Positions 44,834 through 55,758 of a DNA stretch of 64,000 nucleotides are shown here, piece by piece (within the stretch, counting starts at the first letter, position 1; each line of letters starts with the position of its first letter). The notes below the pieces were generated by a model that was not told the DNA's origin, ran no database searches, and saw nothing but the letters and a program-made list of their open reading frames with translations. The position numbers and the translations under genes are program-made. The DNA comes from Malus domestica. Taxonomy: Eukaryota; Streptophyta; Magnoliopsida; Rosales; Rosaceae. Location: assembly GCF_042453785.1 (NCBI RefSeq), contig NC_091665.1:30529001-30593000 (forward strand), written 5' to 3'.

Positions 44834-45851
44834 GGCTTATTAATTGAATTGTCTCTAGAATTGGCATTTAGTCTTAACTTATCCCTTAAAACTGATTTTG
44901 TCTCACTTTGTCTCCATAACTGTTATTTTCAACTCATTTGGTCTCACTTCACTCTATTTTGTTAAAGAAACATTAAATTCAATGGTATTTTAGATATTTT
45001 ACTTTCTACACACCACTTTTAATGGAATTATCACTGAAGTGTTTAATTATATATTTGAGAGGTTGAATGTTATGTTAATCGGTTGTGAGTGGACCTAGAT
45101 AAATCAACAACATATATATGAGGAATCCAAAAAACGAGGGCATTGTGATCAATTTCAGTCACATGGAGGAGTACAAGCTGTTGGTGCTTCACACTCAAAG
45201 CCAAGCAGAATTTGTTGCCCCACAAGCTCATTCTCAACCACAAGTACAAGCACCTAATGAACAAGCTCATGCCCAGTGGAACATGTGATTCAACAATGTG
45301 AAACTTTTGGTTGCAAATTGTGCACATTTGCTTTAGATGATTTTTTTTTTTTTTTTTTTGGTTTTGGGTTTGCATAAGAAGCATATTTTGGATAGGTACC
45401 GTAATGGTTATTGTGGGATCATTTTTTGTGCACCTGATCTGAGATCTTTTTTTATTTTATTTTTATATATTGGTGAAACTTGTAGTTAGCCCAATTTTGA
45501 TTAGAAAGATCTCATATTTTCTTTATGTTGTAATGAGTATTTTTCAAGTGCAAAGTTTCCATTAAACCCATAGATAGATGTCTTGCAAGTGAAATGACTC
45601 TAAGAACAAAATCGTAACCCTTATTTTGGTTGATATAATGATCGTATTTCAAGAATTCCATTAAAAGAAGAGTGTAAAAAGTGAAATGTCCAAAATGCCC
45701 TTGAATTTAAGGTTTCCTTAACAGCATGGGTTAAAGTGAGACCAAAAGAGTTGAAAATGACAGTTTCAAAAGGCAAAAAGAGACAAAACCTGTTTGAAAG
45801 GGTAAACTGAGACTAAATGACATTTTAAGGAGGCAATTCAATTAATAAGCC
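44834..45851. mobile_element. long-TIR Mutator-like element, 1.0 kb
   Basis: Ends GGCTTATTAATTGAATTG and CAATTCAATTAATAAGCC are inverted repeats. The arms extend inward for about 180 bp (TTTAGTCT, GTCTCACTTTGTCT, TGTTATTTTCAACTC, TGGTCTCACTT and their inverted partners). Flanking 9-mers match at 7 of 9 (TTACCTTTT, TCAACTTTT). No transposase; a short minus-strand frame inside (45070-45384) resembles nothing known. Confidence 0.65.
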
Positions 45852-46275
45852 TCAACTTTTCAAAAAAAAAAAAATCAAGTGCAATGTGAAAAGTGAACTT
45901 GACACATTTTGGAAAAAGGCAATGAAATAAAATACAAATTCACATCTTAGGATTCTTTGATTTTGATTATCAAGATTTGTAAATTTGGCTATTTTCTTAG
46001 AGCGATCATCTACAAGAAGGATTTATTTTTTCTTACAGCTGATCATCTACAAGGAGATGAAAATTTAAAACAAGAGCGTCAAATTCAACTTGTGCAGTCA
46101 AGTTAGGATTTGAGAGGATTTTAATAGATTTTGAGTGATGGATTTCATAGGATTATGTGACTTCTACAAAATTCATATGGATTTTGAAAGATTTGAGAAG
46201 ATTCATATAACAGACTTCTATAGATTTTGATAGATTTTACAGCGCTGAATTTTGACCGTCAAATAAATCAAATGG
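45852..46275. other. intergenic DNA
   Basis: Short repeats of the ATTTTGATAGATTTT type; no gene. Confidence 0.4.
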
Positions 46276-46557
46276 TGATAAATGTACATAGGTCATAAAT
46301 CTAATCAAATGAAGCTACATTTGATTCATGTTGGGGAGCTGCATCCTTGCTCTACCAAAGAATAGCACCTTCAGCTGACCAAATTTAAAAAACAAATACA
46401 ATTTCATTCGATTTTCGATAAATGTACCTAGGTTATAAATCTAATCAAATGAAGCTGCATTTGATTCATGTTGGAGAGCTGCATCCTTGCTCCACCAAAC
46501 AATAGCATCTTAAGCTGACCAAATTTCAAAAACAAATACAATTTCATTCAATTTTCA
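46276..46557. repeat. 141-bp tandem duplication
   Basis: GATAAATGTAC, CTAATCAAATGAAGCT, ACATTTGATTCATGTTGG and GAGCTGCATCCTTGCTC recur with a period of 141 bases and about ten mismatches, so it is older than the other tandem duplications here. Confidence 0.85.
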
Positions 46558-46691
46558 ACAAATACAAAATTAGGTATGAGATAAAATGATCACAAGTCTG
46601 TGAAAGATTGTTGCTTTTTGTATAGATAAACAAAATTGAGCTTGAGATAAAGATTGCTAGGTTTTTTTAGCCGCTAAAGCCATTAAATAAA

Positions 46692-46838
46692 GGGGTGTGA
46701 TATCCACACACCCCATTTTACTTCTCACACACCTTTTTAATTTTCGGCCGTCGGATCAGATGAATTGAAGAAGATCAACAGACAGAAATTATCAAGGGTG
46801 TGTGAGAAGTAAAATGAGGAGTGTGGATAGCACACCCC
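46692..46838. mobile_element. hAT-type MITE, 147-bp copy
   Basis: Ends GGGGTGTGATATCCACAC and GTGTGGATAGCACACCCC. Perfect 8-bp TSD TAAATAAA at 46684-46691 and 46839-46846. The centre reads TTTTCGGCCGTCGGATCAGA. No ORF. Confidence 0.9.
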
Positions 46839-46991
46839 TAAATAAAGGGTACCATAAAGCTTGAAAATTACCCCTCAAGAGAGGACATTAGTTCATACAT
46901 TTGCATGTATTCCTTTAAATGTCTCTTCTTTTCTTTAAGAGCTGGGCTTTTGCACTATGTAATCATAATACTTGGTCCTTGAGCTCCTTTA

Positions 46992-47594
46992 AGAAGAGAA
47001 TGCTTTGAATTGTATTATATTCTTCTCAATAAGAGGTACTTATAGGTTTACAACCCTAACATAAATGGAAAGAGAACTAATTACAAGTGATTACATGAGA
47101 ATACACGGAATTACAATCAGTGTTCTAAAAAACGCCTAGGCGCTGGGCGCCTAACAACCGAGGCGTTTTTGGGCAAATCGGGAGGAAAAATCGAGTTAGG
47201 CCTAGGCGGGCTGGGCGATCCTAGGAGGTTTTTTTTTTTTTTTTATATTAATTGCGTGCTTTTTTCTTTTTTGGTTTCATGGTGGTATACTTATGGAAAT
47301 GGTGTATCTAATTTGCAAATGATGGATTTACTACAAGTTCATCCAATACTTATGGAAATAGTGTACCTAATTTGCATTTTATCATTATTTTATTATCCAT
47401 ACAAGTATAGTTTTTTTTTAGGTGTCAATATGCACTTATTTACAAGATATACAAAAAATTTACCTAAATCCGGCTAGGCGTTGCCTAGCCGCCTAGGCGC
47501 TAGGCGCTAGCCCGCCTCCTGACTAGCGCCTAACGTTTTTTAGAACCTTGATTACAATCAATTAAGGATCCTACCTAAATTACAAAAGTCAACA
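46992..47594 (-). repeat. 3' LTR of the short-LTR copia, interrupted by a hAT element
   Basis: LTR sequence continues on both sides of the insert at 47118-47550. Confidence 0.85.
47118..47550. mobile_element. hAT-like element nested in the copia LTR
   Basis: A 433-bp element with TIRs CAGTGTTCTAAAAAACGCC and GTTTTTTAGAACCTTG. The 8-bp TSD ATTACAAT lies at 47110-47117 and 47551-47558, within LTR sequence. Subterminal zones repeat CGCCTAGGCGC-type palindromes. No transposase. Confidence 0.9.
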
Positions 47595-50500
47595 CTTCCT
47601 CTCAAGTTGGTGCATATATGTCGCTCATACCCAACTTGTGTAAGAAACTTGAAAACTTGTGACTTGAAACAGCTTTGTGAGGATATCTGCCAACTGATCT
47701 TCTGTTCTTATCGCTGGTACTTCAATTATTTTCCTTTCCAATTTTTCTTTGATGAAGAACCGGTCAACTTCAACATGCCTTGTTCTATCATGTTGTACCG
47801 GATTATATGCAATGTCACGGCCAACTTTATTATCACAAAATAATTTCGTGGGCTGATCATGTTGTATACCCAAATCGCTTAACAGAAGCTTAAGCCACAA
47901 AATTTCACAAATTCCCAAAGCCATACTTCTGTATTTAGCTTCTGCACTGGAACGGGCAACCACATTCTATTTCTTACTTCTCCATGTAACCAAGTTACCC
48001 CCAACAAACATAAAGTAACCTAATGTTGAGCGCTTATCGTCAATTGAACCTACCCAATCTGCATTAGTATAACCTTCAACACTAAAGTGATTATTCCTTT
48101 TAAACAAAATTCCTTTGCCCGAACTTCCCTTCAAATATCGTAATATTCTCATCACGTCATTCATATGTTGTTCTCCAAGATCATGCATGTATTGACTCAC
48201 TACACTCAAGGCATAAGCAAGGTCCGGTCTTGTGTGTGCCAAATACATCAAACGACCTACTAACATTTGGTATCTTCCTTTGTCAACTGATACTTGATTA
48301 GAATCAACACTAAGTTTCAATCCTTCTTCTAATGGTGTAGCTACTGGCTGACAAGCTGACATGCCAATTTCGTGCAACAAATCAATAATATACTTCATTT
48401 GAGACAAGAAAATTCCAGAACTGCTTCTTGACACCTCAATCCCTAAAAAATATTTCAAGGATCCAAGGTCTTTCATTTCAAATTTTGTAGATAGGTATCT
48501 TTGCAAGGCCACACGTTCTTTCAGATCATTACCTGTTACCACCATATCATCTACATACACAATAAGTGTATTAAGCTTCTCATTCTGTCTTTTCTGGAAC
48601 AAAGTATGATCAGAGTTACTTTGTCTGTAACCAAATGCTCTCATAGATTTTGTGAATCTTCCAAACCATGCTCGAGGAGACTGCTTTAAGCCATACAAGG
48701 ATTTCTTCAACCTGTACACCTTTCTATTGTATTTATCTGGAGCATTACATTTAAGTGGAAGATTCATATAAATCTCTTCTGTCAAATCTCTATGCAAGAA
48801 GGCATTCTTCACATCAAACTGCTGTAAAGGCCAATCAAGATTTGCAGCCAAGGACAACAAAACACGAACGGTGTTGATCTTGGCCACATGAGCAAATGTA
48901 TATGTATAATCAATTCCATATTTTTGAGTGTATCATTTTGCTACTAGTCTTGCCTTGAAGCGATCAACTGTCCCATCAGCTTTATACTTCACAGTATAAA
49001 CCCATTTACATCCCACAGGTTTCTTATCATTCTCATGAAAGGCAACATCCATAGTGACAAACAACTTTTTCGTCGAAGGGTCATAACAACGATATCCTTT
49101 CTGATTTGAGGCATACACCACAAACACACACCGTAAGGCCCGAGGTTCAAGCTTACTCCTCTGCTGTTTATGAAGATGAACGAAGGCCACACAGCCAAAC
49201 ACATGAGGTGGAAAATTGGGGACTGCAGGAGCATCAACGTGTGAGGAGAGAGCCTGAAGTGGTGTTTGAAAATCAACGGATCGGGATGGAACACGATTAA
49301 TGAGATACGTAGTTGAGGTAAGGGCTTCTCCCCAATAGGATAACGGGAGATAAGCCTCGAGCAAAGAAGCACAAACAACCTCCAAAAGCTTAATGTTCTT
49401 GTGTTCTGCAACCCTATTTTGTTGTGGAGTATATGGGCACGTGGTTTGATGAACAATGCCATGATGATCAAGAAAGGCACGAAGGTCAGAGTTAACATAT
49501 TCACCGCCATTATCACTCCCGAGAACCTGTATGTGGGACTTATATTATACTTGTACCATTTTATAAATTGCTGAAACAAAGAAGGAACTTCACTTTTGGA
49601 CTTCATCAAACATACCCAAGTCATACGTGTGCAATCATCAATAAAAGTAATGAACCAATGAGCATCACGAAACATAGCAGTTTTAGATTACCCCCAAACA
49701 TCAGAATGAATTATCATAAATGGAACTGAACTTTTATTCATACTGGATGGAAATTAAGTACGATGACTTTTAGCCATTTCACAAACACCACATTTAAAGC
49801 TAGAAACATCATGCATAACAAATAGGCTAGGAAACAACCTTCGTAAATAGCCGAAAAAATCATGTCCAAGTCAACGATGCCACAACCAAACCTCCGAAGC
49901 TTTATCCCTCTCCCCATGAGATCCTTCCATGACAAGAGCTTGACTCAAATTTCGAGAACTGTTCGATGTCAGCTCCAAGTAGTAGAGCTTTCCCCTCCGA
50001 ATACCATAACCAATCGTCTTACGAGTCCGAATGTCCTTAAAAAACACAAAAGGAAGGCCAAAAATAACAAGGCAATGTAGGGCAATAGTTATTTGAGTAA
50101 CAGATAATAAATTATAATCAAGGGAATGAACAGTAAGTAAGGGGTCAAGATTCAGGGTATCAGAGAGGGAGACATCGCCTTCCCCAATAATGGGGACAAC
50201 ATTACCATTGGCAACACGAACTATAGTATTGGTAGATGGTTTTAGGGTTTGGACCTGTCTAGAATCACAAGTCATATGTTCAGTAGCACCAGAATCAATT
50301 ATCCATGTACTATTCATAACAGATGCAGAAATTTTTAAAGCCTTACCATCATTGCTTGTATGATCAGAATCTGCCTTAGCTTCAGCAACCAATGCACGCG
50401 ACTTGAATCGGTCACGATTGATCCTACTCTCATGTTCATGTTGATTAGATCGATGCATAGTGAGTACGTGAGTACGTGATGCAACAGTGGGTCGTGAGTG

Positions 50501-50736
50501 GATGTAGAGATCGGTTCGGTGAACTCCGGTCAGCAACGACGGCATCGCTTGCTGGTCGGATGGGCACGGTACACAACTGGATGCGCGATGGTCTTCGGTG
50601 GACTCGAATCAGCAACGATGGTGTCGCTCGCTAATTTCACAATGCTGCACAACAGGCTGCACAGCGATTTCTGTTCTCCAGACAAATTGCGATAATAATA
50701 ATTTTTTTTATTTTTCTTAACCTGTCTCTGATACCA

Positions 50737-50898
50737 AGAAGAGAATGCTTTGAATTGTATTATATTCTTCTCAATAAGAGGTACTTATAGGTTTACAACC
50801 CTAACATAAATGGAAAGAGAACCAATTACAAGTGATTACATGAGAATACACGGAATTGCAATCAATTAGGGATCCTACCTAAAATACAAAAGTCAACA
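50737..50898 (-). repeat. 5' LTR of the short-LTR copia
   Basis: Intact 162-bp LTR next to the primer-binding site. Confidence 0.88.
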
Positions 50899-50903
50899 CT
50901 TTA

Positions 50904-51406
50904 GACCATTTCGACGCCATATGAGAAATGATGCAACACAACATCATATTTATCCATACATGAAAAAATTGCAGAGACGAAGGAAGAAGACAAGCAAACA
51001 AAGTAGGTGGCAGGCAATGAAAGGAAGGGAGAGTCAGACATTCAAAGAGGTATCTGGATTTGAAATCCTAAGGTGTGAGGTAGGATTTTATTTGGTCTTG
51101 ATTATATATACTTCTTACTCGCAAATTCCACAAAATCCACAACTTAATGAAATCCTACAAATCTTTAATTTTTTTAATACACTTAGATTTTGATGGATTT
51201 TAAAAATCCTTTAAAATTCTTTAGTTGACTACACTAGGATTTGCATGAATTCTAAAAATCCTTTATAATCCTTTAGTTGACTACATTAGAATTTTAAAGT
51301 CTCTTCAAATCCGAGATTGACTACACCCTCCTTAGACTCACTAAGCAACAAAATCTTTAACACATTTAAAACTAATTAAGTGACTAACTATAGGGTTTGG
51401 ATTAAC
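50904..51406. other. intergenic DNA, no gene recognised
   Basis: The phrase AAATCCTTTAnAATTCTTTAGTTGACTACA-type occurs twice near 51205-51290, a short direct repeat; nothing else. Confidence 0.4.
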
Positions 51407-51545
51407 CTGTGGCCTGGGTCTTTTGGAGGCGTTGTGATGGGGATAATCGGGTATCGGAGCTCTGAATCCCAAGAAAACCTCCATGTGATGGAATTCTGAT
51501 CTGCATTGGATCTTTGGCGTTCGATTCGGAAGTATTATGCATCAT
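51407..51545 (-). other. candidate orphan first exon
   Basis: On the minus strand an ATG at 51545 opens 46 codons (MMHNTSESNAKDPMQIRI...) up to a GT donor (CCACAG|GTTAAT). Base composition is coding-like and a 5'-UTR-like stretch lies upstream, but I could not find following exons and do not recognise the protein. It could be the start of a gene disrupted by the copia at 46992-50898. Confidence 0.28.
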
Positions 51546-52185
51546 GGTGCGGTAACGTAGACTGAGAAGTCTGTGATCAGAACCATCAGCTAAAACCCTA
51601 GCTTTGTTTTCATGTTTTGATTTTGAAGGGAATTGAAGGAGTTTCGTACGATCCCAAGTTTTGCCAGGAAATATTTGATCTTGTTGGCAATTGTTGTAGT
51701 AGGGGAAGCCTCTGACTTTAGTTCTGTTTTTATCTTTAAAAAATAAATCATTGTTTAGTGCCCATTTTACCGTCTCTACCTCTTTAACTTGTTTATTTTA
51801 TTTTATGAAAAGTTGTACACTATCTTCTTATAAGCACTAGTTGTGTTTCCCTTACAAGAAAGCTCCAGAAATCTAAATTTTATCGTACTTCAATATACAA
51901 TGAAGATGAATGCTACGAACAATTATCTAAAAATAATTGTTTCTAATTTTCCATTCCACAGTATATGGTTTAGTATTGGGTTTTGAATTATGTTTTGGTA
52001 AAAAAACTATGATTCGGAACATGTTGGATATGGAATAGATGAGAGAGATAAGAGATAGACGAGAGAGAGAGATTGGGAGTAGAAAACCAAGTCATATATA
52101 TTATTCTTGTCTATTTACAGGCTTAGGACATAGAAATATGCTAACTAATTCATATTACTCATTGGCTCCAAGTCAACAACCACAT
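51546..52185. other. intergenic DNA with possible LTR-like patch
   Basis: A GA-rich patch at 52035-52075 followed by TATA-like text resembles old LTR sequence; boundaries are not visible. Confidence 0.3.
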
Positions 52186-52193
52186 AATTAATA

Positions 52194-52340
52194 GGGGTGT
52201 GCTATCCACACACCCCAAATTACTTCTCACACACCCTTATTAATTTCTATCCGTTGATCTTTTTCAATTCATCTGATCCGATGGCCGAAAATTAGAAGGG
52301 TGTGTGAGAAGTAAAATGGGGTGTGTGGATATCACACCCC
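52194..52340. mobile_element. hAT-type MITE, second 147-bp copy
   Basis: Ends GGGGTGTGCTATCCACAC and GTGTGGATATCACACCCC. Perfect 8-bp TSD AATTAATA at 52186-52193 and 52341-52348. Inverted relative to the copy at 46692 and nearly the same sequence. Confidence 0.92.
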
Positions 52341-52348
52341 AATTAATA

Positions 52349-52964
52349 ATATTAAAAAAACATTAAAAGAAATTAAGAAGATTTTTTGGTGGTTAATGAA
52401 TGATTTTAGATATTTTTCTTGAAAATTCAATTCTTATTGTGGCCAATTTAATGAACCGAAGAGAGAGGATGCGGCAAGAGAGAGTGGAGAAAATAAAGCA
52501 TACCCAAATTATAGGATTATGTTTTTTTTTATGCTAGTGCATTTATTAATTTGTAGTCTTAAACTCATTCTACCAAGAAAACTCATTCTACCAAAAATTT
52601 ACTCAATCAAACATATATTAAATATTAATATAACAATTCCATCATTATTTAGAAGAATTTCACGGCAAGAAAAAGAAAAATGTTGGTTTGTCTACGCAGC
52701 AAGTCCACCCGCAAGGATGACATATAATCACATATTATCCAAACATAAAGGATATGGTGCACAGGTGTCATCACCCTAGTGGAGGCAACGAATCATCTCG
52801 CGTTGTCAGGATCAGATAATTCTGTTTTCCCCAATAGCAATACAAACTCAGTTCATTCAAAGCCTCTCAATTTTTTGTCTTAATTTTATATCCATTAACT
52901 TCTGCCACAATCTTACCACAAACACACACACAGTTTAGTGACTAACAGCAGCACAGAAACAAAT
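52349..52964 (+). promoter_or_regulatory. promoter and 5' UTR of psaE
   Basis: AT-rich, with a TATA-like TTTTATATCC near 52883 about 80 bases before the start codon and a short CA-rich 5' UTR. Light-responsive motifs are not certain. Confidence 0.5.
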
Positions 52965-54881
52965 ATGGCTAGCTGTGGCATCGCATCAGCTGCCTCAGGC
53001 TTTGTGGTAGCACCAAATGTTGCAACCACCAACGCAGGCTCAACTTCTAGCCGAAATAGCATGCTGTTTTTCCCATCAAAACCCAACACCAACACCAGAA
53101 GCAATGCTAGGTTTGTGACCAGGTCAGCAGAGGAAGCCGCTTCTCCGACGGCAGCCACCAAGACTGCACCAGAGGGGGAAGCCACCCCTAAGCCTAAGCC
53201 ACCACCAATTGGACCCAAGAGAGGCACTAAGGTTAGTTCAAGTAAAAAAAAAGCAGTGTTCTTTTCTAGTATTTGTTTTAGTGAATTTTGAATGGTTTGG
53301 TAGTTGCAATTGGTGAATTGAAAAACCTAATTGAACCCAGAAAAAAATAGACTTAAAAACACTAAACACTTGCTAAAGGGCTTGTAATGAAGTTGTTAAG
53401 AGTGTTCATTCTCGCTTATGAGATTCTTTGTTTTGATATTCACTCATCCAATATCGTTTGCATAAAAAAAATATCGCTATAAGCTTATATATGCTATCTC
53501 AGTTAATTCTTAGCGGCTTAGAGGTCCAAGTATTTATTAGTCTAATTTTATTTAAGGGATACTTTGGATGCGGTCCCTAGCTATCAATATTCTTTGATTG
53601 AAACTTTGTTAGTTTTTAGTTTTTGATTGAGGTCCCTGACATTAATGTAATAATGTAAGTTACTATATTTTTTAAATTAAAAATTGAAAATTGAAATTTG
53701 TAATTGTTTATATTAATGAGATTTTAAATAAAACCCATAATTTATGGGATTAAAAATAATAAAATATAAATTATACTGTCTATTATATTGTGTGTGTGTA
53801 TACATATATGTATGGGTACATTAACCAAAATTAACAAAAAAAGTTATTGTACCAAAACATGGATACATTCTCAAATCAATGAAAAAGAATGTACCCATAT
53901 AAGTTTAAACATGGATTAAAAAATTTGAATGGATTTTATATTAAAAAAGGGTATATTTTACATATAACAAATTGATATATATGAGAATGGGTACATTGAT
54001 GATTAAAAAAATTGAAAATTATATGAATGGGTACATTTAAGATTAAAAAATTGAGAATCTTTATATATATATATATATAACTAATAGGTACAAACTTAAT
54101 TTAATTTAATTTTTTATTATTTTGAAAATGTTTGAATTGAAAATTAATTAGAAGTTTAATAGAGGTGTGAGTATTAAACCCTAAATTAATTACTAATTTT
54201 TATATTAAAAAATTATATAATAAACATGTAAATTCATTATCACATTAATGTTAGGGACTTGAATCAAAATTTGAGAACTAATAAGGTCTTAGTCAATAAA
54301 CAGTAAAAACTAGGGACCGGATACTAATTTTTCCTTTATTTAAATAGTCCAACCAGACTGAGTCACAAATGACACCTTATTATATATATGTCCTTTAGTA
54401 CAAATTCTACGATAGAAAACGGTTTTATTTAGTTTTAAATTTTAATATGTTCCAATTCCAAAGGATCCCAAATTGAAAATTTGTAATGCTTCTAAGTTTT
54501 CTAACTAATATTATTGCATGAATATTAAAACATTGCCCAGTTTCACTTGGAGGCTGCAACTTTTCTATTTTTTGTATGAATAATAAGCTAATAACTTTAT
54601 ATACTTCCATTAACAGGTGAAGATTCTGAGGAAGGAATCCTACTGGTTCAAAGGCATTGGATCTGTTGTAGCTGTGGATCAGGTCTGACCTATCTCTCCC
54701 TCTCAATTGAAATGAAAATGAACATGGAAAATGGTGCGCTTTTCTTAAAATTTCTGTGTTTATATCCATTTTGCAGGATCCGAATACCCGTTACCCGGTC
54801 GTGGTCCGGTTCAACAAAGTTAACTATGCCAATGTGTCAACAAATAACTATGCTTTGGACGAGATTGAAGAAGTTAAATGA
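52965..54881 (+). CDS. PSAE: photosystem I reaction centre subunit IV (PsaE), chloroplast precursor
   Basis: Three exons (52965-53231, 54617-54682, 54777-54881) with clean GT-AG borders give 145 residues. The N-terminal 50 or so residues are Ser/Ala/Thr-rich with few acids, a chloroplast transit peptide. An Ala/Pro/Lys-rich linker follows. The C-terminal 60 residues ([48 protein letters not shown]) are the SH3-like PsaE core, which sits on the stromal face of photosystem I and helps dock ferredoxin and FNR, also for cyclic flow. Intron 1 is enlarged by a Mutator-like insert; the coding sequence looks intact. Confidence 0.97.
53556..54334. mobile_element. Mutator-like element in psaE intron 1
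   Basis: A 779-bp element with ends GGGATACTTTGGATGCGGTC and GACCGGATACTAATTTTTCC, and a perfect 9-bp TSD TTTATTTAA (53547-53555, 54335-54343). Arms share further inverted words (GGTCCCTGACATTAATGT / ACATTAATGTTAGGGAC). AT-rich core with TGGGTACATT repeats; no ORF. Confidence 0.85.
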
Positions 54882-55758
54882 GTTTGTAGTAGCACTGTAA
54901 ATTGTAATCTTAATTACATTCTCCTTCTATCAATTTCTTCCTAGTTGTTGGTGCCCCTTATTTTTGTATCATACTCTGTGATTTCACTGCATGCTCAAAA
55001 TCCCAATCGATCGATATAAATTCATAGAGTATTATTGTATTTTCTAAAATTTCCACAAGGATTGATTGCAGATTAGCTTCGCTATATTTTTGTCCATACA
55101 GCTCTTTCCAAGTATATAATATCATAAGAAAAACTATCCTACATACCGCGGTTCTCTCTTTACCATTGTATCTTTATCTCGCGATAAAGAGAGAAGTGGT
55201 ATATCAAACTGGTTTTTTTTGTTTTTTTTTTATGGAAAATGATTTATGCACTCACTTTTCTCCTTATACATTCTGACCCTTGTCATTTTTATCGGTTCTC
55301 CTTTCATTTATATCTAAAGAGCGTAAACAAGCAAGCGTGTGCAAGGGGTGAAAAACTTGCGCAAATAACTTCTCTTTTCCATTAACAAAAAAATCATTAA
55401 ACAATTCCAAAGACGATTTCCAGAACCCAATAGGCAGGACTCGTTGTTCAAACATAAGCATTTTATGTTTCGGAATGTGCAAATCCTTGCGGGCACCAGG
55501 ATGTTTGTTTTACGTGTTTGGCCGAAACAAAAAACCATATAGTTAAGCTTAAGCACCCAATAATGCAAGAGAGTCGGGAGATACTCAAAAAATCGATAAG
55601 CATGCAAGTGCTTATAAATGGCACATAACACCACAATATTCTCAACAGACTGCAGAGTCATGACAAGTAATGAATCACTAGAAACTAATCTATGTCATAG
55701 CAAAGATTTCAAGAAATCCAGAACTAGGAACTAATCTATACAAACGAAAAATATTTTC
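54882..55758. other. 3' region of psaE and intergenic DNA
   Basis: A perfect-looking hairpin lies at 55144-55202. The minus-strand frames at 55264-55661 have no recognisable protein. Confidence 0.4.
55144..55202. repeat. short inverted repeat (hairpin)
   Basis: TACCGCGGTTCTCTCTTTA and TAAAGAGAGAAGTGGTA pair with one or two mismatches around a loop of about 22 bases. It lies about 260 bp downstream of psaE. Confidence 0.6.

Larger units (their letters stand above)
46992..50898 (-). mobile_element. Ty1/copia retrotransposon with very short LTRs
   Basis: LTRs at 46992-47594 (162 bp once a later hAT insert is set aside) and 50737-50898 (162 bp), TSD CTTTA outside (46987-46991, 50899-50903). Orientation minus: primer site TGGTATCAGAGAC next to 50730, purine-rich tract near 47600. 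Internal domains: protease (IIDSGATEHMT, near 50300), integrase (about 49000-49850), reverse transcriptase (about 48000-49000, YVDD near 48545) and RNase H (47625-47990, SSAEAKYR). Gag is mostly absent. The coding region is broken at a few points. About four LTR differences in 162 bases suggest roughly a million years. Confidence 0.9.

Noticed and set aside
45070-45384. Minus-strand frame of 104 codons inside the Mutator-like element
   Set aside because: No family resemblance, and its N-terminal part depends on a long T-run.
52913-53227. Minus-strand frame opposite psaE exon 1
   Set aside because: Low-complexity Ala/Val/Leu string that is only the reverse of the transit-peptide region.
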